A stretch of 64,000 bases of DNA from CBDBLK01 sp965243145. GTDB lineage: Bacteria; Bdellovibrionota; Bacteriovoracia; Bacteriovoracales; Bacteriovoracaceae. The number at the start of each line of letters is the position of its first letter. The first letter of the stretch is position 1. Of the stretch, positions 1-8,855 are shown piece by piece. Both the position numbers and the translations under genes were made by a program. Under the pieces are notes generated by a model, which worked only from the letters and a program-made list of their open reading frames with translations, was not told where the DNA came from and did not search any database. The stretch is taken from contig CBDEUB010000002.1 of assembly GCA_965243145.1 (NCBI GenBank), positions 744,001 to 808,000 on the forward strand, in the 5' to 3' direction.

Positions 1-1
1 G

Positions 2-571
2 CTGCTTATGCCGATTTTGTTGATTGCTTGTTCTTCTGGCCTAGTTAAAAAAGTTGTTCTCGATTCATCTACTTCAAGCAAACCTGATTGGGTGGACTCT
101 AACAATCTTGCGTGGAAAGACGACAACAAGTTTTTTTTCAAGGGAACTTATATCATACGGGGAGACGAGAGGGCCAATGCTTGTGTTGATTTGGCGAAAC
201 TCAATGTTAAAGAGGCCCTAATTACCGAAATACAAGAAGAACTTAAAGGGGCGGTCGATTCTGCACAAGATTCTATTCGTGCAGATGCCGAAATTATCCT
301 GACAAACTCCCGTTCGGCCCGTTACCAAGGGGCCATAAGTGGCCTGCGTTTTACTTCCTCATATTGGGAAAAATACGCTTTGAGGAACTACGAGGAAAGG
401 ATTTCCTGTTTTATTTTGGGCCAAATCAGTGAAGCAGAATATTTAAAAACTAAAAGAAACATTGTCAACCGAATCACTCGGGCCAACCCAAAATTAAAAG
501 AGGCCGTAGCAAAAAAACAAATCAACTTTTTTAAAGAAAAAAGAGAGACAGCGAGCAATGAGGAAGAATAA
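2..571 (+). CDS. LPP20-like lipoprotein, 5' end cut by window
   Basis: The reading frame is open to base 2. The first ATG, at 8, leaves only seven residues before the lipobox Cys (LIACSS), too short for a lipoprotein signal, so the true start is probably outside the window. The mature part contains KPDWV followed by a helical Ala-rich stretch and no catalytic motif. The overall look resembles LPP20-family outer-membrane lipoproteins, but this is a weak assignment by eye. It overlaps the next gene by 14 bases, so the two are probably cotranscribed. A similar region occurs in the Sel1 protein at 1532-2668. Confidence 0.6.
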   Translation: MLMPILLIACSSGLVKKVVLDSSTSSKPDWVDSNNLAWKDDNKFFFKGTYIIRGDERANACVDLAKLNVKEALITEIQEELKGAVDSAQDSIRADAEIILTNSRSARYQGAISGLRFTSSYWEKYALRNYEERISCFILGQISEAEYLKTKRNIVNRITRANPKLKEAVAKKQINFFKEKRETASNEEE

Positions 572-842
572 AACTAATTTTTTTCTTTTAGCTTTTTTGC
601 TTATTGGATTTATAGCGGGTTGTGCAACATATTATCCATACGGAGAGGATTCAAGTTCATGCTACAGTAAATATAATCGAGAGGAACATGAGTATATGAA
701 AAGTATATACTCGGAAAAGTTGCAAGATTTCAATTGTGCTCATTGGTTAAAACTTAAAAGAAATTTTGACCCTTTTGGTGAGCTTGGTTGTATCGAAAAA
801 GATGTAATAGAAGAAAACCTTAAAAGTTGTAGCCTCTTGTGA
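558..842 (+). CDS. small Cys-containing lipoprotein, unknown function
   Basis: A 94-residue protein with a basic N-terminus, a hydrophobic stretch and a lipobox (IAGC, Cys22), so probably a membrane-anchored lipoprotein. The mature part has four further Cys residues (in SSSCYS, FNCAH, LGCIE and KSCSLL), which could form disulfides in the periplasm. I recognise no family. It overlaps the preceding LPP20-like gene by 14 bases with GAGAGA just upstream of the ATG, suggesting translational coupling. Confidence 0.6.
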   Translation: MRKNKTNFFLLAFLLIGFIAGCATYYPYGEDSSSCYSKYNREEHEYMKSIYSEKLQDFNCAHWLKLKRNFDPFGELGCIEKDVIEENLKSCSLL

Positions 843-887
843 TTGTTTAGATATTGCTTCAACAAGCGATGACCACAAAGGAAGAAA

Positions 888-1442
888 ATGGGGAAGAAAA
901 CTAAATTTCTTATCATCTCTCTTTTAGGAATTGATTTTATGGTGGTGGGAAGCCCCGCTTCTGTGGCTTCTTGCGGTAGTTTGGATATATTACTTCAGCA
1001 AGGGCTAACCGCAAAAGAAAGGGGCAACACTGCTCAAGCAGCAAGATTATACCAGAAAGCTTGTGATGGGAAATGTATGAGGGGATGTCTTTTACTAGGA
1101 TTTATAGAGGGCCAAAGAGGCGCTATGGCCGCAAAACAAGGCCTTCTTGACCAATACAAACGAAGCAAGCTAAAGACAGAAAGATTGATCCAGAGGGCAT
1201 GCGATGGTGGAGAGATGATCGGGTGTTCTTCTCTTTGCCATGATGGATATGTATATAACATGCGGCCTTTGAAAAATAAGGTTGTAAGGTTGTGCCAACG
1301 GGCATGTGATGGTGGAGAGATGAAAGGATGCTTTTATCTCGGACTTGTAGAAGAAGAGAAGGGCAACACTACCAAGGCAGCAAGTTCATACCAAAAGGCA
1401 TGTGATGGGGGCTTCGCTCTGGCTTGTAAGAAATTGCAGTAA
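888..1442 (+). CDS. exported Sel1-repeat protein (cysteine-rich, Hcp-like)
   Basis: A 184-residue protein with an N-terminal hydrophobic segment (residues 5-27) followed by Sel1-like helical repeats. Each repeat ends in a KACDGG-type turn followed by a paired Cys (ACDGKCMRGC, ACDGGEMIGC, ACDGGEMKGC). This Cys spacing is typical of the Helicobacter cysteine-rich proteins, in which disulfides staple the helix pairs. Sel1 repeats act as protein-binding scaffolds; the partner is unknown. AAGGAAG lies 6 bases upstream of the ATG. Same strand and base composition as its two neighbours. Confidence 0.75.
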   Translation: MGKKTKFLIISLLGIDFMVVGSPASVASCGSLDILLQQGLTAKERGNTAQAARLYQKACDGKCMRGCLLLGFIEGQRGAMAAKQGLLDQYKRSKLKTERLIQRACDGGEMIGCSSLCHDGYVYNMRPLKNKVVRLCQRACDGGEMKGCFYLGLVEEEKGNTTKAASSYQKACDGGFALACKKLQ

Positions 1443-1531
1443 GTAGTAATTTTTATACCGATACTGGTTTAAATTACTGCAAAAATCAACTTTAGTTTAA
1501 CCTAATTTTCCTATTTAAGGAATAAAAAACC

Positions 1532-2668
1532 ATGACAGTTAAATTTTTTCCTATTTTCTTTGGAGTTGGATTTATGGTGGCGAGTTGCTCATCGCCCCCA
1601 TGGTTCACTTCAAAGGCGAAACTTTTAGCTATTGAAAAGACAAGTGCTAAAAAGAGATTTTTAAATTATCCAAGCAGTTCAAAAATTTTATGGATCAATC
1701 GCATTCCTCAATCTTTGAGATATAAATTTTATGTCGGCCGCTCTGCAAATGCCAAATCTCAAGAAAATGGAATTTTGCTTGCCACTCAAGATGCCTACAG
1801 GCAATCCATCAGAGAAAATTTTGGAATCAAAGTAAGAGTAAACACAAAATTGCTAGAGACTCTCAAAAAAACCATTTATTCAAAAGAAATTCAAGAAGTG
1901 AGTAACGAAATTAAGCTAACAGGTTTTGAGAGAAGAAAAATCCATATTGAAAAGAAAGGTGAAACATTTTATGTTTGGGTTTTGTTTAGATATTCCTTGA
2001 AAGAAATAGAAAGAGAAAAAGAAAGGATAAAGAATCAAAAAACCAACCTTATTAAAGGAATCTCAGAATACTGGGCCGGCAATGACGATAAAGCAATAAA
2101 GTTCTTTGGATATGCATGCGCTGACAATGTTCTTAGAGCATGTCTTTTTAAAGCAAAACTTGAGTATGATAGAGGAAATACCGTCAAGGCAGAAAGATTA
2201 TGGCAAGGAGCGTGTGATGTTGGAGAAGCTGGAGGGTGCATAAATCTAGGCCTTATTGAGGAAGACAGAGGCAACACTGCTAAGGCCGCAAGATTATACC
2301 AAAAAGCATGTGTTGGGATTAGGGGAACTGCCTTGCTCGGGTGCACTATGCTGGGAATTATAGAATATAATAGAGGGAATACCTCCAGAGCAGCAAGATT
2401 GTTTAAAAAAGCGTGTGATGGAGAAGAATTACTTGGGTGTTCCAGGAGCGGAATTTTAGAATATAAAAAAGGCAACATCGATAAGGCAGCAAGATTACTT
2501 CAAAAAGCATGTGATGGTATGTTGTCGTGTAGCAGGCTTGGGGGGCTAGAGTTTCAGAGAGGTAACATTAGCAAGGCTGTAAAAATATGGAAAAAAGCAT
2601 GTGATGATATGGAGGATAGTGACGCTTGCGATTTTTTAAAAGAAGGTGAGGAGGCAGGTTTTTTTTAA
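1532..2668 (+). CDS. lipoprotein with LPP20-like region and Sel1 repeats
   Basis: A 378-residue protein. The signal ends at a lipobox-like VASC (Cys19). Residues about 45-165 resemble the LPP20-like protein at the window start (LWINRIP, A-rich helix, FYVWVLFRY). Residues about 170-370 contain about six Sel1-like repeats with the KACDG...GC Cys pairs of the gene upstream. AAGGA lies upstream of the ATG at 1532. The two domains occur as separate genes nearby, so this looks like a fusion of the local module types. Probable periplasmic or outer-membrane scaffold; no enzymatic residues seen. Confidence 0.75.
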   Translation: MTVKFFPIFFGVGFMVASCSSPPWFTSKAKLLAIEKTSAKKRFLNYPSSSKILWINRIPQSLRYKFYVGRSANAKSQENGILLATQDAYRQSIRENFGIKVRVNTKLLETLKKTIYSKEIQEVSNEIKLTGFERRKIHIEKKGETFYVWVLFRYSLKEIEREKERIKNQKTNLIKGISEYWAGNDDKAIKFFGYACADNVLRACLFKAKLEYDRGNTVKAERLWQGACDVGEAGGCINLGLIEEDRGNTAKAARLYQKACVGIRGTALLGCTMLGIIEYNRGNTSRAARLFKKACDGEELLGCSRSGILEYKKGNIDKAARLLQKACDGMLSCSRLGGLEFQRGNISKAVKIWKKACDDMEDSDACDFLKEGEEAGFF

Positions 2669-2671
2669 GAA

Positions 2672-2940
2672 ATGTATAAATCACCACCAGTTAAAGCTGG
2701 CGGTATTGTAATCGCCGGCATCAAAGTAGTTACTATCCGCTACTACGAAATTCTAGGACTGATCCCGACTCCAGACAACAACAGAACTCACTCGCTCGCA
2801 ACAGGAAATACTCGCCATCTTATGCAAACCGCCTTTTATTTATCAGGGAAATGCGCAAATTTGGGTTTTCCCTCAGGGAAATCGGGGAACTGATCACACT
2901 CTCGGAAAAAAAGTCCAGGCCTGTAAATCAAATTGTGTAA
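2672..2940 (+). pseudogene. frameshifted MerR-family regulator remnant
   Basis: The frame starting at 2672 encodes the MerR wing-HTH hallmark VTIRYYEILGLIP. From about 2839 the homology continues in a frame shifted by two bases: FIREMRKFGFSLREIGEL, ending at TAA 2938-2940. Intact MerR proteins have both segments in one frame, separated by R-x-Y-x5-L-x2-L, which is garbled here. No effector-binding domain follows. Best read as a decayed regulator (metal or stress type unknown). It sits between the Sel1 cluster and the accessory genes. Confidence 0.7.
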
Positions 2941-3171
2941 CTGCCTAATCTTCTATAGGGTGATAACGCCTTATAGTAACAGGAGGAAGCAGTATGGATT
3001 TACAGGCTCGATTTTTTTGGGATTATTTAAAAAAGGCTCTCTCATTCGAGAACCTTATGCGCTGAATTTCAGCCAAGCCACTATACCCATCCCAGATGGC
3101 CCAAGTCAAACTTTCTTACTGCCTGAAAACCACAAAAAACTGAGAGACATGGTTAAAAAATGCCCAAATAC

Positions 3172-3201
3172 TTGACAAAACAATTAAATGGGCCTTATTG
3201 T
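3172..3201 (+). promoter_or_regulatory. possible sigma-70 promoter
   Basis: TTGACA at 3172-3177 is a perfect -35 hexamer, followed 18 bases later by TATTGT (3196-3201), four of six matches to the -10 consensus. It would drive the Rpn remnant at 3237 and the AlbA_2 gene at 3364. Prediction from sequence only. Confidence 0.4.
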
Positions 3202-3236
3202 TGAGAATAGCTTAATTCTAGAGGGGATAAAAAACG

Positions 3237-3341
3237 ATGAAAGAGGAAGACTTGTTGGGAAAAATCGTCGAATTTTTGGTGCGGATGAGATTTTTAAGAC
3301 CTACCAGCGACATTATTTTTAAGGCCTATTTTCCAAAATAA
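3237..3341 (+). pseudogene. N-terminal fragment of an Rpn/PD-(D/E)XK transposase-like gene
   Basis: A 34-residue reading frame preceded by GAGGGG. Its end, LRPTSDIIFKAYFPK, resembles the start of Rpn-family recombination-promoting nucleases, whose conserved N-terminal pattern is roughly D-x-x-FK-x-x-F (compare HHDALFKDVF in the intact copy at 7890-8840). A stop codon follows at once and no nuclease core is found downstream, so it is a fragment. It could instead be a chance short ORF. Confidence 0.4.
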
Positions 3342-3363
3342 AGAGAAAAGAAGAGGAATAAAT

Positions 3364-4551
3364 ATGTTCGACAAACCTATAGAAAAACTGACTTTACAAG
3401 ATATTGAATCTCTTGTTCAAAACCAAGTTCCAGAAAATCGAGGTCTCGACTATAAACAAGAATATAAATTTTCAAGAGATACGGATAAAAAGGAATTTCT
3501 TGCTGACATTTGTTCATTTGCCAATAGTGGCGGTGGTTACCTTATCTATGGAATTAGTGAACATCGAGAAAATAATCAAGGAACAGGATACCCTGAAGAA
3601 ATTATTGGATTAGAAAACTTCAATAGTGATCATGAGAGAAATAGATTTGAACCGGCCATACAACAAGGAATCCAGCCTAGAGTTTATGGTATTGAATCTA
3701 AACTTATAGAGCATAATGGAAATGATCCCATATTAGTTATTAAAATTCCTAGAAGTTATAATACGCCTCACATGGTTACTTTTAAAGGTGCCAATAAATT
3801 CTATAGCAGAAATAGTGCAGGAAAGTACCCAATAAATGATATTGAAGAAATAAGAGACTTTTTTTTGAAAGCAGACTCTCTTCCAAAAAGTATGAGAAAT
3901 TTTAGATTAGACCGTCTAAGCGCAATTAAAAACGGCGATACTTCCTCGCCAATTGGTTCGGGAAGGCCTTGTTTTGTTTTACATATATTCCCTATGGATT
4001 CTTTTTCGTCAGGACACAAGATTTTAGATATTAAGCAAATCTCTACAAATTGTTTAGAACCTATTAGTTACTCTATTGAACATAGTCAGTGTCAAATTAA
4101 CTACGATGGACTTTGTGTTTTTAGTCAGTCTCGACCTTATGATGCTCAAACTCAAATCTATCGAGATGGAAAAATTGAAATAGTTACTTCTAATTTTATA
4201 AAGTCAGAAGAAACAAGCAAAACAATAGAGTCGGATTATGAGGATGAACTTGTCAAATATGTGAAGCATTATATCGAAAAATTGGAATCTTGGGAGATCA
4301 AAGGCCCATTTTATGTATATATTTCTTTGCTTAATATTCGCGGATTTAAGGTAATTGCGTATAATATAGACCATGGAGAGTCAATAGAAAATGATGATTT
4401 ATTACTTCCTGAAATTGAATTTTCTGACAAAAATCAAGTTTCCCATGAGAAATTTAGACATAGTTTTGATTTAGTTTGGAATGCTAGTGGTCGATGGGGA
4501 TCACCAAATTTTGATAGTGATGGCAACTGGCAAAGAGCAAGAGAATTTTAA
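3364..4551 (+). CDS. AlbA_2/Schlafen-type putative ATP-binding protein
   Basis: A 395-residue protein. The N-terminal part (about 20-170) matches the AlbA_2 (divergent AAA-4/Schlafen AlbA) pattern: E-x-RGLDYKQEYKF, then FLADICSFANSGGGYLIYGI, then FYSRNSAGKYPI. This domain binds nucleic acid or nucleotides and is common in mobile-element and phage-defence proteins. The C-terminal half (170-395) is unrecognised. AGAGGA lies upstream of the ATG. G+C is low (about 35%) and GGCC sites are few compared with core genes, suggesting recent acquisition. It converges on, and overlaps by four bases, the PD-(D/E)XK-like gene on the other strand. Confidence 0.7.
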   Translation: MFDKPIEKLTLQDIESLVQNQVPENRGLDYKQEYKFSRDTDKKEFLADICSFANSGGGYLIYGISEHRENNQGTGYPEEIIGLENFNSDHERNRFEPAIQQGIQPRVYGIESKLIEHNGNDPILVIKIPRSYNTPHMVTFKGANKFYSRNSAGKYPINDIEEIRDFFLKADSLPKSMRNFRLDRLSAIKNGDTSSPIGSGRPCFVLHIFPMDSFSSGHKILDIKQISTNCLEPISYSIEHSQCQINYDGLCVFSQSRPYDAQTQIYRDGKIEIVTSNFIKSEETSKTIESDYEDELVKYVKHYIEKLESWEIKGPFYVYISLLNIRGFKVIAYNIDHGESIENDDLLLPEIEFSDKNQVSHEKFRHSFDLVWNASGRWGSPNFDSDGNWQRAREF

Positions 4552-5264
4552 AACGCCTTCGGCACAAAAGATTTATCATTGAGCATACAGGCGGTGTCGC
4601 CGGTTACACTGATGACAAAAAGGCCCTGCTCTAGGGCGTATTGGGCGGCATTTTTTCCTTCTTCATCGGTTTGCTTGTCGCTTACTTCCGTTTTGGATTT
4701 GAGATAGGAAACCCCCCCGTAGATTTTTTTGTCCTTGTGTTCTGGCAAATATTCTCTTATTTTAGGAAGTTTCTTTTCGACAAAGAGTTTGACATCTTTA
4801 GCAGACAGGGATGCTTTGGCCTCGATGACGACGATTTCTTCCCCGTTGATGGCAACGGCATCAAGTTCCCATTTTTGGTTTTCTTTATCGGTGACATTGC
4901 CATAGATGCGATGGACATGAAAACCGCGTTCCTTTAAAAGACGGGCCAGGTTTTCCTTAGTAATAACTTCGACAAAATCGCCCCACTCATTGCCAAATCT
5001 ACCTTCAACCAGTTTTTCCGTTTTTTCGCGCCATTCCGCAGTATTCTTGGCATTTTCCTCTATTATGGCCTGAGTTTTTTTGGCATTTTCCGCAATGGCC
5101 TTGGCGTTTGCCTCTGTTATGGCCCGAGTTTTTTCAATAGATTCATTAGTCTTTTTGGAATTTTCCGCAATGGCCTTGGCATTTTGCTCCGTTATGGCCT
5201 GGAGCCGTTTAAAATTCTCCTGAATCTCATCCCTGTCTTTTTCTTTTTGATCGCTACTACTCAT
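4548..5264 (-). CDS. coiled-coil PD-(D/E)XK nuclease-like protein (DUF3782 type)
   Basis: The ATG at 5264 is chosen because GGAGG lies 8 bases upstream; an in-frame TTG at 5279 lies inside that site. The 238-residue product starts with a coiled coil made of a repeated unit (AITEQNAKAIAEN, AITEANAKAIAEN, AIIEENAKN). A nuclease-like core follows: GNEWGDFVEV, WELDAVAING, then VVIEAKAS, giving the D...E-x-K signature. DUF3782-type proteins of this build occur in cyanobacteria and proteobacteria; their substrate is not known to me. It converges with the AlbA_2 gene. Confidence 0.75.
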   Translation of the reverse strand: MSSSDQKEKDRDEIQENFKRLQAITEQNAKAIAENSKKTNESIEKTRAITEANAKAIAENAKKTQAIIEENAKNTAEWREKTEKLVEGRFGNEWGDFVEVITKENLARLLKERGFHVHRIYGNVTDKENQKWELDAVAINGEEIVVIEAKASLSAKDVKLFVEKKLPKIREYLPEHKDKKIYGGVSYLKSKTEVSDKQTDEEGKNAAQYALEQGLFVISVTGDTACMLNDKSFVPKAF

Positions 5265-5391
5265 ATTGTTATCCTCCAAAAGAACCTCTAAGCGTGCCTA
5301 AAGGCCATTAGTAACATATTTTCCCATGAGGTACAAGGAAGGCCCCACCTCGATATTAACCAAAATAGCGCAAATGGTCAAAAGAAGAGGT

Positions 5392-5574
5392 TTAGGCCTC
5401 CCTCGCCCTCCTAAGATGGTTTTTAATCGAAGTCCTACCATGGCCAAAATGCTGGCCCAGTTCTTCAATGGTGAGGCCATTACTTCGCTTTTTTGCCAAT
5501 TCAGCGAGGTTGATTTTTGGCCTTTCCCAGCTTACCCTCACCTCTTGGATGGTGGTTAATACTGGTTCAACCAC
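5392..5574 (-). CDS. possible small helix-turn-helix protein or fragment
   Basis: A 60-residue frame whose C-terminal half reads like the HTH at the end of serine recombinases: RPKINLAEL, GLTIEELGQHF, then GRTSIKNHLRR. No catalytic domain precedes it and no convincing ribosome-binding site precedes the GTG at 5574. It may be a remnant of a larger recombinase or transposase-associated gene. The rest of the 5281-5729 interval shows nothing I can name. Confidence 0.35.
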   Translation of the reverse strand: MVEPVLTTIQEVRVSWERPKINLAELAKKRSNGLTIEELGQHFGHGRTSIKNHLRRAREA

Positions 5575-5729
5575 TTTAGGGCAACGCCCACCAAATGACT
5601 CAATACAAACAATCTCTTTTCAGGCCATAAAAGGAATGAAAAAGAAAGCCTCCAACATTGTTAAGTGGAGGTTTCGCAAAGTTTGGCCTCAATTCCCCAT
5701 TGGGGAATTAAGACAAACACCATTAGTTT

Positions 5730-6917
5730 TTAAGGTGCTTCGGCAATGAGTTCGATAAATTTTCGAGTGTAGTTTCCCTTTTCCTCAACCACAACCAGTG
5801 CGATCCCCTCTCGAAAAGGTGCCGCTTCGTCAAACTGCGGATCGATGATTTCCGCACCCTCACTGTTGATATAACCCCATTTTCCATTGGCATCGATAAC
5901 TGCCGCGAGGCCCTGACTGTAGTCAAATATAGAACCACTGACCTCTCCGCGCAATCCTTTGAGATCAACCATACCACTGGTCGAATTGCCCTGCTGATCG
6001 ATATAGTGTTGACCTCGGGAATTGAGAACAAGTGCACGGCCCTCTCGAAAGTCACGGAAATACGAATAACCCGCTAGTTCGATAACTGGATTACCTTTCG
6101 TATCAATAAAGGCCACCTTACTATTTGCCCAGGCCTCCTGACTGTCTGCCGAAGCGTCCTGGTTATTGGCCATGACGACGAGTGCCCGATCGTTGTAAAA
6201 ACCTCGGGCGTGTAAAAAGGCCATCGGCAGGGCCTGGTTGCCGTCGCGATCGATAAAAATGTAGTGATCCTTTTTGAGTCTCACAGGGGCGAGGCCTTGA
6301 TTAAATTGGAAGTTTCTGTTGTAGTCGTAGCTGTAGATGGGCGGAATGACTTGCTCTCCGCTATTGTCAATATATCCCCATCCGCGAGTTCGTCTCACCC
6401 AAGCGCGGCCTTCCCTAAAGCTATAGGCGTTACGAAAGGTTCCTGGGAAGGCCTGAACACCTTTCTTATTGATGTAGATATAATGGCCACCCCTATAAAC
6501 CGCAGCGAGTTTTTCCGAAAAGGGGGCCGCCCCGTGGTATTGCGCCGGTATGGCCATAGTGTTGTTCCGATCGATATAACCCCACCGGCCGTTTAACTTG
6601 ACTGGTGCAAGGCCTTCGGAAAAATGGCCTACCAGTTCGTAGTTATCCGGAATGGCCAACTTCCCATTCCGATCCATATAACCCCATTTGCCTTTTCCCA
6701 AAGGCCTTTTTCCCTCCACGATCACCGGAACCAGGCCCTCGCTAAAGTTGTCCTGAAAATGGAAATCCAATTCCGTTTCAATAAACCTATAGGAACATTC
6801 CAAGGTCAGGCCGCAGTCGGCAGGATTTAATTCAGGCCAAGTCACATAGGCTTTCTGGCCCCATACGGCCCACGGTGTGCTGAACACAAAAAGACAAGAC
6901 AAAAAATACTTCAACAT
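5730..6917 (-). CDS. secreted WG-repeat (KWG) protein
   Basis: The start is set at ATG 6917, preceded by AAAGGAGG; an in-frame ATG at 6968 has no such site. The first residues (MLKYFLSCLFVFSTPWAVWG) form a signal peptide. About eight WG repeats follow, each with F-x-EGLAPV then a GYIDR or FIDRDG turn (GKWGYMDRNG, GRWGYIDRN, GWGYIDNSG, GKWGYINSEG). WG repeats form a beta structure of unknown, probably binding, function. The protein is likely periplasmic or surface-exposed. A terminator for the gene upstream separates the two minus-strand units. Confidence 0.85.
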   Translation of the reverse strand: MLKYFLSCLFVFSTPWAVWGQKAYVTWPELNPADCGLTLECSYRFIETELDFHFQDNFSEGLVPVIVEGKRPLGKGKWGYMDRNGKLAIPDNYELVGHFSEGLAPVKLNGRWGYIDRNNTMAIPAQYHGAAPFSEKLAAVYRGGHYIYINKKGVQAFPGTFRNAYSFREGRAWVRRTRGWGYIDNSGEQVIPPIYSYDYNRNFQFNQGLAPVRLKKDHYIFIDRDGNQALPMAFLHARGFYNDRALVVMANNQDASADSQEAWANSKVAFIDTKGNPVIELAGYSYFRDFREGRALVLNSRGQHYIDQQGNSTSGMVDLKGLRGEVSGSIFDYSQGLAAVIDANGKWGYINSEGAEIIDPQFDEAAPFREGIALVVVEEKGNYTRKFIELIAEAP

Positions 6918-7050
6918 GGAAACCTCCTTTCCTCTAGTTACTAAGTCAGTTGGCATCGTACCATGCAAAAAACTTTTGTCAAATTTGCCTCAATTGCAAA
7001 TACCTCATAAAGTGCATTAAACAGCGACAATGCTGTACGGAATCAACAAG

Positions 7051-7082
7051 AAAAGGCCCCACCTCACGGCGGAGCCTTGGAT
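7051..7082 (-). terminator. intrinsic terminator after the lipoprotein gene
   Basis: An imperfect hairpin (AAGGCCCCACC, loop TCAC, GGCGGAGCCTT, two mismatches) lies just after the stop of the minus-strand lipoprotein gene. On the minus strand it is followed by TTTTCTT. On the plus strand it also ends in ATTTTT, so it could work both ways. Confidence 0.65.
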
Positions 7083-7084
7083 TT

Positions 7085-7630
7085 TTAATTGACGAAATTG
7101 ACCGAGTGCATACTGAGGAATCCGGATTGTCCCGGACTTCCCTCTTGAAAATTGGCCTCCAGGAGTGTCGGTTGGCCCTGGTTCCCCATGCCAAACCGGA
7201 GATTGTCGAGGTGGTAATCTTCCCCTTCGACGGCGATCAGTGCCGCCTCTCCGTTTCTGGCCAAAGAAACTTCGACGACGGACTCGCCAAATCTAAAAAC
7301 AGAATTGATGTCCAGAAGCACCAGGCCCTCTTCGACCACATTCCCGTCGATTTCCAGGCGGTAGGGCAATCCCTCTCTGGCGAAGGCGAAGGGGTTGTTA
7401 TCCCTCTCTTCGGGAGTGAGTTCCCGGGCCGTTTGTTCAATAGAGATGGAAATTTGGCGCGTGCCCTCGGCATCGGTTTCCCAGGAGGCAGAGTACGAAT
7501 TTCCGGCAACCGCCTGGACAAATTCTTCATGTCCGGGTTCCCAGGCCCGGGACTGTTCTTCTACAACTTCGCAACCACTGAGCAATAAACACGGCAAGGC
7601 CAACCACGGAAGCAACGCTTTCATCTTCAT
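7085..7630 (-). CDS. lipoprotein of unknown function
   Basis: The ATG at 7630 follows AAAGGAG at normal spacing; longer in-frame starts to 7720 lack one. The 181-residue product begins with a clear lipoprotein signal (LPCLLLSGC, Cys near residue 20). The acidic mature part looks beta-rich and shows no motif I recognise. It forms a single-gene unit closed by the hairpin at 7051-7082. Confidence 0.75.
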   Translation of the reverse strand: MKMKALLPWLALPCLLLSGCEVVEEQSRAWEPGHEEFVQAVAGNSYSASWETDAEGTRQISISIEQTARELTPEERDNNPFAFAREGLPYRLEIDGNVVEEGLVLLDINSVFRFGESVVEVSLARNGEAALIAVEGEDYHLDNLRFGMGNQGQPTLLEANFQEGSPGQSGFLSMHSVNFVN

Positions 7631-7889
7631 CAGAAACTCCTTTGTTCCGGTTAAAATCCACCCCCTAAAAAGAGCAGATCGATGGCCAAAATTGTCTCCC
7701 GCTGGCAAATCGTTTGTCAAAATGGTGGGTTTAAAACTTTTTTAGTCTAGTTTTCTTACACGCAAGACTGCATTTAAAAGAACGCACTCAAGGGATCATT
7801 GGGAGGCCTTCGCGTTTGACAAACTTCGATCAAATCTTTATGTTCGATATGGCCAAATTTTGGCCACACTTTTTAAAGAGGATTCAGCA

Positions 7890-8840
7890 TTGGCCAAACC
7901 AACTCAAACCAATCATCACGATGCTCTTTTCAAGGATGTTTTCATCAACGAAAAGTACTGCCTCGATATTTTTCGCCTGATTTTAACTCCCGCAGAATTT
8001 CGCCTTTTCAAGTGGAAAACCCTCAAATCAGAGGCCACTCTTTTTCTCGACGAAGAGTGGAAAGAAAGACGCGCCGACCTCATCTTTTCAGTCAGACTCA
8101 AAAATGACAAGTCTGCGAAGATCGTGCTATTGCTCGAACACAAAAGTTATCAAGATGCCTCTCTTTTAAAACAATTGCTCGAATACCAGGCCCGCATTTA
8201 CACCCGCGAAAAAAAGAGGACGACACCCATTGACGAGGCGATTATCCCCATCGTGGTCTACCACGGCCGAGAAAAGCGATGGGCGGGGCCACTCAGCTTT
8301 CAGGACTCCATAAAAGGCCTCTCCCGAGGCCTGCGCCAGCATTTTGGCGAAAATATCCTCGATTTCAAGTGCCGCCTGCTCAACCTCCAGGATATGGCCT
8401 CCTGGAGGAAAAAAAAGTTGACAACCACTCCCATTTTGTTCATAATGGCCTCAATCTGGCAGGTAGAGGAAAAAACTGTGGAAGAACTCCTCAAAATTGG
8501 GAGGAGACTGGATGATAAAGAGCGCAAAGCGTTGTTGGAAAAGGCGGCCGACTATATCCACCGTTGCAACAAAAAATTTACCTGGAAGAGACTCCAGGAA
8601 ATTGAGGCCAGGGTTATAAAAGATGAAGGAGAGAGAATCATGCCGGCATTGAAATCATCTTTAGCAATAGAACGCGAGGAAGGCCGAGAGGAAGGCCGAG
8701 AAGAAGGCCGAGAAGAAGGCCGAGAGAAAGAGCGCAGAGAGGTCGCCCGCAAGGCCCTGGCCGAAGGGACAGACCCCAAATTTGTCGCCAAAATCACTGG
8801 CCTGACCCTCTCCGAAGTGAAAAAACTTATCGAGAAATAG
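7890..8840 (+). CDS. Rpn-family PD-(D/E)XK recombination-promoting nuclease
   Basis: The TTG at 7890 is favoured because AGAGGA precedes it by 7 bases; the frame is open to a TTG at 7860. Near the N-terminus is HHDALFKDVF. The nuclease core is RRADLIFSV followed by VLLLEHKS, which supplies the D...E-x-K residues, then QLLEYQARIY and PIVVYHGR. These are hallmarks of the Rpn (PDDEXK_2, formerly transposase_31) family, which cleaves DNA and promotes RecA-independent recombination in Escherichia coli. The C-terminus carries four tandem REEG units encoded by a 12-base repeat (about 8676-8727). Confidence 0.88.
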   Translation: MAKPTQTNHHDALFKDVFINEKYCLDIFRLILTPAEFRLFKWKTLKSEATLFLDEEWKERRADLIFSVRLKNDKSAKIVLLLEHKSYQDASLLKQLLEYQARIYTREKKRTTPIDEAIIPIVVYHGREKRWAGPLSFQDSIKGLSRGLRQHFGENILDFKCRLLNLQDMASWRKKKLTTTPILFIMASIWQVEEKTVEELLKIGRRLDDKERKALLEKAADYIHRCNKKFTWKRLQEIEARVIKDEGERIMPALKSSLAIEREEGREEGREEGREEGREKERREVARKALAEGTDPKFVAKITGLTLSEVKKLIEK

Positions 8841-8855
8841 GCCGATCCCCTCCCT

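Noticed and set aside
2933..3175. 80-residue frame between the MerR remnant and the AlbA_2 gene
   Set aside because: No recognisable motif and no convincing start; another short frame at 2995 with AGGAGG encodes only 22 residues. Probably eroded sequence.
5298..5480. 60-residue minus-strand frame overlapping the HTH fragment
   Set aside because: No motif; the competing frame at 5392-5574 has a better HTH pattern.
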